A stretch of 43,872 nt of DNA from Scytonema sp. UIC 10036 (lineage in GTDB: Bacteria; Cyanobacteriota; Cyanobacteriia; Cyanobacteriales; Nostocaceae): the NCBI RefSeq assembly GCF_009725235.1, contig NZ_WJFC01000105.1, forward strand, positions 1-43,872. Reading direction: 5' to 3'. Shown in pieces: positions 7,557 through 15,486 of this stretch. A model generated the notes under the pieces. That model saw nothing but the letters and a program-made list of their open reading frames with translations, did no database searches and had not been told where the DNA came from. The translations under genes and the position numbers were made by a program. Position 1 is the first letter of the stretch. The number at the start of each line of letters is the position of its first letter.

Positions 7557-8858
7557 GACGAGAACTTGTTGCCATTCGAGGCGATCGAGTGTCCGAGAAC
7601 GCTCTAGTGCTCTTTCAAAGCTGTCGAGCTTCGCTTCAATGGTTAAGGGTTCTCCAATGTAGCCCTGTACAGCTTCTTGGGTTTTCAAACCATTTCCGGT
7701 AATGTATACCACAGTGGTCTCATCGGGGTCAATCTTGCCTGCTTCTACCAATTTCTTCAGCACGGCAACGGTTGTCCCTCCTGCTGTTTCTGTGAAGATA
7801 CCTTCTGTCTCTGCAAGCAGCTTGATGCCTTCGATGATTTCGGTATCTGTCACAGACTCAATATTACCATTTGTTTTGTGCGCTATATCTATAGCATATA
7901 CACCGTCTGCTGGGTTGCCGATCGCTATGGACTTAGCTATTGTATTTGGTTTGACTGGTTTGATAAAGTCGCGTCCTTCTCTATATGCTTGAGCGATGGG
8001 CGAACATCCTTCTGCTTGTGCGCCGCTAAATTTAACGTTCTTGGCTTCCACCAAACCCAGTTCTACAAATTCTTGGAAGCCTTTGTAAATTTTTGTATAT
8101 AACGAACCCGATGCTAGAGGTGCAACGATATGGTCGGGTAACTCCCAACCCAGTTGTTCTGCCACTTCAAAGCCCAGTGTTTTAGAACCTTCGGAGTAGT
8201 AGGGACGCAAGTTGATATTGACAAATCCCCATCCATGTGTATTTGCCACTTCCGAACACAGACGGTTAACTTGGTCGTAATTGCCTTTAACAGCCATGAG
8301 GGTTGGGCTGTAGATCAGGCTACCCAAAATCTTTCCCGCTTCCAAGTCAGCAGGAATGAACACGCAACAATCTAAACCGGCATGAGCTGCGATCGCTGCA
8401 GTAGAATTAGCTAAGTTCCCGGTACTAGCACAAGAAACTGTGGAGAAACCTAATTCCCGTGCTCTGGTGAGAGCAACCGACACCACCCTATCTTTAAAAC
8501 TAAGGGTGGGCATATTGACGGCATCATTTTTAATGTACAGTTTATTCAGACCAAGGCGACGTGCCAAGCGGTGGGAACGAACCAGTGGGGTCATACCAGT
8601 TCCCACATCAATCGGATTTTCGCTGGCGACAGGCAAAAAGTGACGGTAGCGCCAAATGGAGTTGGGACCTGCTTGAATTGTTTCACGGGTGACTTTAGAC
8701 CGCAAGGCGCTGTAATCATAGCTAACTTCCAACGGACCGAAACAGATCTCGCACACGTGGAGAGCTTTGAGTTCGTACTCCGCACCACATTCCTTACACT
8801 TCAAGGATTTAAAAGTGCCTGTGCTTGTTTGGGTATGAGTTGTTGTCGCCTGTGTCAT
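7554..8858 (-). CDS. thrC: Threonine synthase
   Basis: This 434-residue PLP enzyme converts O-phosphohomoserine to threonine. It has an N-terminal zinc-ribbon (Cys21, Cys24, Cys36, Cys39), then the fold-type II PLP core with MTPLVRSHRLARRLGLNKLYIKND and the PLP-binding lysine Lys122 in LSFKDRVVSVAL. SCASTGNLANSTAA forms the phosphate-binding loop region, and VVYITGNGLK lies near the C-terminus. Length and domain order are typical of cyanobacterial ThrC. The ATG at 8858 gives a short polar leader before the zinc-ribbon. The gene leads a probable two-gene unit with the MoaD/ThiS-like carrier. Its own stop codon is immediately followed by heptad repeats. Confidence 0.93.
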   Translation of the reverse strand: MTQATTTHTQTSTGTFKSLKCKECGAEYELKALHVCEICFGPLEVSYDYSALRSKVTRETIQAGPNSIWRYRHFLPVASENPIDVGTGMTPLVRSHRLARRLGLNKLYIKNDAVNMPTLSFKDRVVSVALTRARELGFSTVSCASTGNLANSTAAIAAHAGLDCCVFIPADLEAGKILGSLIYSPTLMAVKGNYDQVNRLCSEVANTHGWGFVNINLRPYYSEGSKTLGFEVAEQLGWELPDHIVAPLASGSLYTKIYKGFQEFVELGLVEAKNVKFSGAQAEGCSPIAQAYREGRDFIKPVKPNTIAKSIAIGNPADGVYAIDIAHKTNGNIESVTDTEIIEGIKLLAETEGIFTETAGGTTVAVLKKLVEAGKIDPDETTVVYITGNGLKTQEAVQGYIGEPLTIEAKLDSFERALERSRTLDRLEWQQVLV

Positions 8859-8971
8859 AAGTCAGCCTTCCCTGTATGTCCGTCAACTTTGGTTTTGATA
8901 GTAACACGAGGGAAAATACCCGTCAAACATACCCGACAAATTTTGTCGGGATTGAAAAACTTATAGTAATA

Positions 8972-9165
8972 ACTATTGGTCTACCACATTAATTTTGATG
9001 GGCTGTCACCTCGTTCCTAGGCTCCGCCTAGGAATGCCTGATTGAGAGGCTCCGCCTCCTGTATGGCGAGGCGGAGCCTGGGAACGAGAGAGGGACAATC
9101 GTTTCACTCATCAGAATCAATGTGGCGAACCACTATTGGTTCATCGCATTAATTTTGAGGGGTAG
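8972..9165. repeat. Palindromic element bracketed by a 34-bp imperfect direct repeat
   Basis: The spacer 8859-9270 holds no gene. Two copies of a sequence starting ACTATTGGT and containing CATTAATTTTGA lie at 8972-9005 and 9132-9165. Between them is a copy of the CTCGTTCC...GGAACGAG palindrome family (about 9009-9093), with inner arms GAGGCTCCGCCTC and GAGGCGGAGCC. This could be a non-autonomous insertion or a duplication around the repeat. The thrC promoter should lie between 8859 and 8970, but no clear -10/-35 stands out. Confidence 0.6.
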
Positions 9166-9270
9166 TGCGTTTACTTACCTATCAGAATTTATCTGGTGGA
9201 GACAAGGAAGCAATTGCAACGGCGGCTGCCCACAAAGTTCGATGCGTGCGTATAAATAACGAAGCTCTAG

Positions 9271-12200
9271 TCACTGTTGCCGAATTGGCACGCGGATGAT
9301 GAATTCGGCTCCCTGTCCGAGTTCTGACCTACACAAAAGAGACCCCCCGTGTTTTTCCGTAACAATTTGATAGCTAATCGATAAGCCCATACCTGTTCCT
9401 TTGCCCACAGGTTTTGTCGTAAAAAAGAGATCGAACAGGCGTTGGCGAACCGATTCTGGAATACCCGGACCATTATCGGCAATGCGGATTTCAACTTGAT
9501 AATTATCCACTTGCTCGGTGACAATGGTAATAGTTGGGTTTGTCAGAATCTCTCGCTCGCTCGGTAATGACTGTTTTAAAGCATTGGTTGTGCCGATTGA
9601 TTCCAAAGAATCGATCGCATTACTCAATATGTTCATAAACACCTGATTCAATTGCCCTGCATAGCATTCCACTAATGGCAAATTTCCGTAGTGTTTGATA
9701 ACTTCTATACCAAGGCTGTCTGACTTTGCTTTCAGGCGATGTTGCAAAATCATTAAGGTACTCTCAATCCCGTCATGAAGATTAACGCTTTTCATTTCGG
9801 CTTCATCCATGCGAGAGAAAGTCCGCAGGGAAGCAACAATTTTTTGAATCCGTTCTGCGCCAATTCGCATAGAGGAGAGTAGCTTGGGTAAGTCTTGAAG
9901 GAGAAATTCTAGGTCAATGACTTGTGCTTGTTCCTGAATCTCTAGGTGGGGAAATGGATAATGTTTCTGATAAAGTGCCAACAATCCCAGTACATCTTGA
10001 GTGTACTCCTTGGCATGGGTCAGGTTACCAAAGATAAAATTGACTGGATTGTTAATTTCGTGAGCAACTCCTGCTACCAATTGCCCCAAGCTTGACATTT
10101 TCTCAGTTTGCACGAGTTGAGCTTGGGTGAGTTGCAGTTGGTGCAGGTACTGTTCGAGTTGAGTCGCTTTTTCTCGCTCTCGTGTTTCAGATGCTTGCAA
10201 TGCTTCGTTTTTCGCTTCGAGTTCTTCTGATTTGGCTTCAAGTTGTTGGGAGTAGGTTTGCAGGTTAGTGTAGAGACGGGCGTTGTCAATGGCAATGGAA
10301 ATTTGAGCGCTTAATAAAGTCAGTACCTTCACTCTTTCTGAGGTGAACGCACTTCCAATCAGATGATTTTCCAAATAAAGAACACCAATCAGTTTGCTAG
10401 AGTAAAGCAGAGGCAAGCATAAAATTGATTTAGATTGGTGCGTCATGATGTAAGTGTCCGTTGCAAAGCGCAAGTCTTTAACCGCATCGTCTAACACCAA
10501 GTGACTTCTGGTTCTTTCTACATAATTGAATAAAGCAACTGGGAGTAAGGGAGAATTGGTTTCACCTTCTGAGTCAACAGTCACGCTAATGCCCTGACTT
10601 TCAACAATTCCCGTAGCCTCTGGTATCCATTGATGTCCGTGCTTGGTCAGAAAGTAACCTTGGATAGCACCAGCATTTTCAATGACAATTTTCATCATTT
10701 TTGCCAGCAAGTGACTCAGCACCATTTCTTCTGAAAGCACCTGTGAAGCTTTCATCACCGTCATCAAGTCGAGAATTTGACTGCCTCCTGCAAGCGTGGA
10801 GTTTGTCTGAGTCAGTTCCAAATAATTCGTTTCTGGCTTTCCTATACTTAGCAATATTTCGCGGTAAGCCGTTTCGCGTCTACCCACAATCAATTGTGGG
10901 TATTTTTCTTCTAAATCTTTGGCTTTAGCAACAGCCCCCCAGTGAATGTAACCATAATAGGCGTCTGTTATGTAAGTCTTGGCTATTTTCTCTCTGCCCA
11001 AAGACAAATGAAAATCAGCCGCCAATTCATTTGCTAGAGCTTCTTCCTGTAAGTATCCTTGCTTATTTGCTCCTTGCATGGAACGTTCGTAATAATCAAC
11101 AGCTTTTTCATACTGTCCTAAAACCCGTGCTTTCTCAGCTTCCACTAACTCATACTTATGCTTGAAATTTGATGGCGCGTGGTATGCCCATTTTTCCATC
11201 TCATTTTGATTGGCTAAAACTTGGGCGAGATACTCTTCTTGTTGCTTTGGCTCGGCTTGATTGTATAAAGCTAATAAACTTAAAGAATAGTAAAAGTTAG
11301 TTTGGGCAATATGTATCATGCCCACCAAAGTGTTGGTGTAATTAAAGGCTAATTTGGCATATTCAAGGGAGGAAGCATAATTTTTAAATAAATAGTATAA
11401 CGTACTTTTTAAAACATAGTAAGAAAACAAAGCCATGTGATTTTGAGAGTTCGTCAAAACACTTACGTCTGTTTCTTCATTAAAAAAGTCTCCCGACAAA
11501 ATCTCTGTGTTCTCAAATTTTTTGGTTAAATTTAAGACTCCTTGTATCCATAGACTGGTATAATCAATATCAAATTTTTGATGGTATTTTTGAATAAGAT
11601 TGAAATACTTAGTTTGCTCCCGATAAACCTTTTCTAAAGGCTCACCCATAAAAAAGATAGAGTTGCAATAAAAAGTAGCACAACGACAAGCTAACTCTAA
11701 ATCTCCAGTTTCCAGCGCACTTTGAATGCCCTCCTTAAAAGGCTCGATCGTGTTCCTTGCGGGTTCGTTCCACTGTCTCACAAAAAAGTTATACACCCCA
11801 TAGACTTTAGGCTTAAACTCTTTAGCGTTCATTTTGTCCAATAGCTTTAAGCTTAATTGACCAAATCTATATCCAGATTTAAAGTCAGAAAGCATTCCAA
11901 TTAGGTTCATAGCATAAAGAGGATATGCATAAATAGATGGTGGTGAATTACCATATTCAACCGATAAATGTATCGTTTTTAGGATGACTAGTGGAAACAG
12001 ATGAGGAGCAGCAACAAAGATAGATGGTATCATTGTGACTAGAATTCGTAGCGTGGCAATCTTATAGCGATCGCTCATTTGCGGTAAGTCGGCTAAATCC
12101 TCAATGCTCTTTCCAGCTAAGATATTTTTGGGGTCAATTAATTGCACCAAAACACTAAAATCTTCTGGCATTTCAGGCAACGGCTCTCCCAAAAGATTTA

Positions 12201-14799
12201 AGGTTTCCAGAGCAGTATCTATTGCTGCTTGCATTTGGTTTTGAGCAATATAATACTGAATTTGTGTCTCATACACGGGAACTTTTTCCAGTAAAGTTCG
12301 AGCATTTTGAATAACAACAGCACTCAGTTGTTTTGCCCGTTCAAAGTTAGTGTTGAGATATTCTGTGGCGACTGTTTCTACATAAAGTGCTAGCGTTAAG
12401 TCATACTGATGCCAACTAGAATTAGTTATCAGTTCTAAACCCACATTTAAATACTTGACAGCCGATTCATAAGCTGTAGCTGCTTTTGCTTTTTGACCTG
12501 CTATCAAATTCAGTTCTGCTAGTTCGTATTTTTCTGACTCAGATATCAATAAGTCAGCCCCATAATTCAGTTGGTTCACCAGCGCAAAAACATTTTCTCT
12601 GCGTTCTTCCGCAGTAGTATTTTGCAGAAGCAATTGACCGATTTTTAAGTGCGTTGCTTTTTTTTGTTCATCGGGAATGAGAGAATAAGCCGCTTGCTGT
12701 ACGCGATCGTGTAAAAACTTATAGTCAACCTTGACATCTGTTAAGGCAATTTCTCCTGATTCTTCCTGACCAAACACTAAAGGAATTTTGTAATCTTGAC
12801 TTAATGGCAAAATCAACCCCGCTTGAAGTGCAGACCATAATTGGGCTGCAGTCGTTAGACAAGAGGCTTCGTTAACTATCGCCAAGACATCTAAGTTAAA
12901 AGTGTTACCAACACAAGCAGCTAGTTTGAGTACGTTTTGCGTCTCATGTGACAGTTTGCGAATGTTTCTCGCCATGAGTTCAACAACATTCAAGTCAGTA
13001 ATACCAATCGCTTGTATATCTTGAATATCCCACTGCCACATCCCTAACTGAAAGTTGTAGGTTAACAAGTCTTCTTGATGTAGAGTTTTCAGCAGTTGCG
13101 TTAAAAAGAAGGGGTTTCCTCCAGTTTTATAGAACAGTAATTCTGCCAGTGCCTTGCTGCATTCAGTGGTATTCAATGTATCGCCAATTAACGCTTCCAC
13201 ATCCTTTAACTGCAACGGTAACAGGATGATGTTATTCACCACTGCACCAGCCGTTTCTATCTTAGACAAACTCAGCATGAGTGGATGGGTTGGAGATACT
13301 TCGTTATCCCGGTATGCTCCTATCAATAATAAATAATTGCGATCGCTATCTGTCATCAATAGCTCTATTAAGTTCAAAGATGCCGAATCTGCCCACTGTA
13401 AGTCATCCAGAAACAGCACCAGGGGATGCTCTTTAGCCGTAAATACCCCAACAAATTGCCCAAAGACACGATTGAAACGATTTTGAGATTCTGCGGCACC
13501 CAGTTGTGCTACAGGTGGCTGAGTCCCAATAATCAGTTCCACTTCTGGAATCACATCGATAATGACTTGCCCGTTTTCCCCCAATGCAGTTAACAGTTTG
13601 TCCTTCCACCCTTGGATTTGGGCAACGCTTTGAGTCAGTAACTGCTGAATTAAAGATTGGAAAGCTTCAATCAACGACGCATAAGGAATGTTGCGCTTGA
13701 ATTGGTCAAACTTACCCGCAATAAAATAACCCCTTGTCCCAACAATCGGTTTGTGAACTTCATTGACAACACTCGTTTTGCCAATCCCCGAATACCCAGA
13801 AACCAGCATCAATTCGCTGCTACCAAAAGCCACACGTTCAAAAGCCTCCATTAACCGCGTGACTTCTGCTTCCCGTCCGTACAGCCTTTGTCCGATTGAG
13901 AATTGCCCCGATTTATCCCTTCTTCCCGGTACAAAATTTTCAATTGTGCCAGTCGTCTGAAGTTGAAACAAGCATTCCTCTAAATCTGCTTTCAGTCCCC
14001 AAGCACTTTGATACCGCTCCTCAGCTGTTTTCGCCAACAGTTTTAAAATAATCGCGCTAATCGTCTCTGGCACTTGCTCTGTGACGCGGCATACAGTATC
14101 TTGACAGGGTGAGGCGGGTTTTTTCGCAATGTGACAGTGTACCAACTCCATAGGATCGGTGGCGTGAAACGGCAAAGTGCCTGTTAGCATTTCATATAAA
14201 GTCACACCCAAAGAGTAAAAGTCAGTCCGATAATCGATCGCTCTGTTCATTCTACCCGTTTGTTCGGGCGACATATAAGCAAGAGTCCCTTCGAGCAAAC
14301 TCAAATGATTCAAGGTAGGATTTTCTCGGTCGAGGCGCGAGGAAATACTAAAATCAATGAATTTGACTTCACAAGAGTTAGGGTCAATCAAAAGATTTTG
14401 TGGTTTAATATCTTTATGAATAATCCCTTGAGCGTGCAGTTCCCCTAAGGTGTGTGCCAAGTTAATCGCTACCTTCAAGAAAGCCATCAAGCTGGTTGTT
14501 TGAGTTGCGATCGCCTCTTTCAGCAAGCAACCCCGAACATCTTCCAAAACCAAAGCTAGACTGTGTTGGTAATTCTTTAACTCGTAAGGTTTAACAACAC
14601 TAGGAATATGCAAAGGTTGAAGGATTTGATACTCGTGACGCAGCCGTGCAATTTCTTCCAAGGGTGGATGTTCGTAGGACAAAGTTTTGACAATAACCGA
14701 AATGTTATCAATTTCTCGCCGTCCTCGATAAATAATAGTTTTACCCCCAGAGTAAAGGATATCGAGAAGTTGATAACCGGATAAAGTAGCTGTCGTCAT
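9271..14799 (-). CDS. Giant Ser/Thr protein kinase - AAA ATPase - GAF - histidine kinase
   Basis: The 1842-residue protein carries five parts. A Hanks-type kinase (1 to about 270) has VIVKTL, HKDIKPQN near 128 and GTLAYMSPEQTGRMN; its DFG position reads DFS. A STAND-like ATPase (about 310-600) has Walker A GYSGIGKT near 337 and Walker B LVLFLDDLQWAD near 466. A long helical, TPR-like region (about 620-1320) follows, then a GAF domain (about 1350-1510) and a coiled coil. A histidine kinase ends the protein, with AGVAHEINNP (His1580) and IRIADNGPGI near 1775. This architecture is a known cyanobacterial and myxobacterial type with mostly unknown signals. No receiver domain is attached. It is transcribed away from the surface-protein operon, across a 687-base spacer. 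No membrane segment is apparent. Confidence 0.92.
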   Translation of the reverse strand: MTTATLSGYQLLDILYSGGKTIIYRGRREIDNISVIVKTLSYEHPPLEEIARLRHEYQILQPLHIPSVVKPYELKNYQHSLALVLEDVRGCLLKEAIATQTTSLMAFLKVAINLAHTLGELHAQGIIHKDIKPQNLLIDPNSCEVKFIDFSISSRLDRENPTLNHLSLLEGTLAYMSPEQTGRMNRAIDYRTDFYSLGVTLYEMLTGTLPFHATDPMELVHCHIAKKPASPCQDTVCRVTEQVPETISAIILKLLAKTAEERYQSAWGLKADLEECLFQLQTTGTIENFVPGRRDKSGQFSIGQRLYGREAEVTRLMEAFERVAFGSSELMLVSGYSGIGKTSVVNEVHKPIVGTRGYFIAGKFDQFKRNIPYASLIEAFQSLIQQLLTQSVAQIQGWKDKLLTALGENGQVIIDVIPEVELIIGTQPPVAQLGAAESQNRFNRVFGQFVGVFTAKEHPLVLFLDDLQWADSASLNLIELLMTDSDRNYLLLIGAYRDNEVSPTHPLMLSLSKIETAGAVVNNIILLPLQLKDVEALIGDTLNTTECSKALAELLFYKTGGNPFFLTQLLKTLHQEDLLTYNFQLGMWQWDIQDIQAIGITDLNVVELMARNIRKLSHETQNVLKLAACVGNTFNLDVLAIVNEASCLTTAAQLWSALQAGLILPLSQDYKIPLVFGQEESGEIALTDVKVDYKFLHDRVQQAAYSLIPDEQKKATHLKIGQLLLQNTTAEERRENVFALVNQLNYGADLLISESEKYELAELNLIAGQKAKAATAYESAVKYLNVGLELITNSSWHQYDLTLALYVETVATEYLNTNFERAKQLSAVVIQNARTLLEKVPVYETQIQYYIAQNQMQAAIDTALETLNLLGEPLPEMPEDFSVLVQLIDPKNILAGKSIEDLADLPQMSDRYKIATLRILVTMIPSIFVAAPHLFPLVILKTIHLSVEYGNSPPSIYAYPLYAMNLIGMLSDFKSGYRFGQLSLKLLDKMNAKEFKPKVYGVYNFFVRQWNEPARNTIEPFKEGIQSALETGDLELACRCATFYCNSIFFMGEPLEKVYREQTKYFNLIQKYHQKFDIDYTSLWIQGVLNLTKKFENTEILSGDFFNEETDVSVLTNSQNHMALFSYYVLKSTLYYLFKNYASSLEYAKLAFNYTNTLVGMIHIAQTNFYYSLSLLALYNQAEPKQQEEYLAQVLANQNEMEKWAYHAPSNFKHKYELVEAEKARVLGQYEKAVDYYERSMQGANKQGYLQEEALANELAADFHLSLGREKIAKTYITDAYYGYIHWGAVAKAKDLEEKYPQLIVGRRETAYREILLSIGKPETNYLELTQTNSTLAGGSQILDLMTVMKASQVLSEEMVLSHLLAKMMKIVIENAGAIQGYFLTKHGHQWIPEATGIVESQGISVTVDSEGETNSPLLPVALFNYVERTRSHLVLDDAVKDLRFATDTYIMTHQSKSILCLPLLYSSKLIGVLYLENHLIGSAFTSERVKVLTLLSAQISIAIDNARLYTNLQTYSQQLEAKSEELEAKNEALQASETREREKATQLEQYLHQLQLTQAQLVQTEKMSSLGQLVAGVAHEINNPVNFIFGNLTHAKEYTQDVLGLLALYQKHYPFPHLEIQEQAQVIDLEFLLQDLPKLLSSMRIGAERIQKIVASLRTFSRMDEAEMKSVNLHDGIESTLMILQHRLKAKSDSLGIEVIKHYGNLPLVECYAGQLNQVFMNILSNAIDSLESIGTTNALKQSLPSEREILTNPTITIVTEQVDNYQVEIRIADNGPGIPESVRQRLFDLFFTTKPVGKGTGMGLSISYQIVTEKHGGSLLCRSELGQGAEFIIRVPIRQQ

Positions 14800-14896
14800 T
14801 GTCTTCTTGCTGCAATATAAACATTCTTACTATGCCCATATGGCTTGCTATATGTAATATACTATACAAAAATATACAGGTTTTTACTGGACAAAA

Positions 14897-14923
14897 TGTT
14901 GGGTTTCGTTCCTCAACCCAACA
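14897..14923. repeat. TGTTGGGTTT...AACCCAACA dispersed hairpin
   Basis: A 27-base near-palindrome: TGTTGGGTT pairs with AACCCAACA across the centre TCGTTCCTC. Related copies occur near 15250, 30952 and 36245, the last in tandem. Confidence 0.75.
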
Positions 14924-15084
14924 AAGCTGGTTATGCTGTGGAAAATACTGTTTGAAATAGCTGTTTTCTAACAGCTTGTCATCCATAAATTTTTCAAGAA
15001 GTCCATACTTCTACTGAAGCTAAATACAGGAATCAAAAGTTACATTCTTGTAAGCTCAATTTCTCTTAATGAGAATTGCTGAGG

Positions 15085-15137
15085 AAGGATGAAGTATGAA
15101 GGATAGATGAAATTTTTATCCTTCATCCTTTATCCTT
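15085..15137. repeat. Inverted heptad repeat forming a large hairpin
   Basis: Left arm 15085-15104 (AAGGATGAAGTATGAAGGAT) pairs with right arm 15118-15137 (ATCCTTCATCCTTTATCCTT) with few mismatches over 20 bases. Both arms are built from 7-base units such as ATCCTTC. A T-run follows, which looks terminator-like, but no gene on this strand ends here. Confidence 0.7.
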
Positions 15138-15201
15138 GATACTTTTTTTAGTCATTTGGGGCAATCTACTAAATATCCTTACTTAAACGGAGCTAAGACT
15201 T

Positions 15202-15360
15202 AGGTATAACCTCAATACTACAAGGGCTGAGACATAAATTTCAAAACACGTAGGTTGGGTTGAGGAACGAAACCCAACAATTGCTCTAGATGTTGGGTAA
15301 CGCTCGTGCTCAACCCAACAAAGCTAAAATTCTCAGCCCTTGCAGTATTGGGTATAACCT
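15202..15360. mobile_element. MITE-like element with about 30-bp terminal inverted repeats
   Basis: AGGTATAACCTCAATACTAC followed by AAGGGCTGAG (from 15202) is mirrored by CTCAGCCCTTGCAGTATTGG followed by GTATAACCT (ending 15360). The arms match at about 26 of 30 positions. Inside are two hairpins of the TTGGGTT/AACCCAAC family. There is no coding capacity. An obvious target-site duplication was not seen. Confidence 0.65.
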
Positions 15361-15486
15361 TCCTTTTTAAGAGTCCTTAAAATTTCAACTTTTGAGTTAA
15401 ACGTACTTGGTGATTTTGCGATCGCACAATTCAGTTCTACCTTTAAACAACGGTTTTAATTTAACTTCTAACTTTTAGGGTTCATC

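Larger units (their letters stand above)
14800..15486. other. Divergent intergenic region with several repeat types, no gene
   Basis: This 687-base spacer separates the giant kinase and the surface operon, so both promoters should lie here. It contains a TTGGGTTTCGTTCCTCAACC hairpin, an inverted heptad array and a MITE-like element (listed separately). The short open frames in it overlap the repeats and show no coding character. A weak AGGG lies 10 bases before the ATG at 15487. Confidence 0.7.

Noticed and set aside
14741..14986. 81-codon minus-strand frame overlapping the start of the giant kinase
   Set aside because: It includes the GGTTGGGTTT hairpin repeat and overlaps the kinase start in another frame; no family resemblance.
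15118..15150. Hairpin followed by a T-run resembling a terminator
   Set aside because: No plus-strand gene ends upstream within this spacer; the hairpin is explained by inverted heptad repeats.
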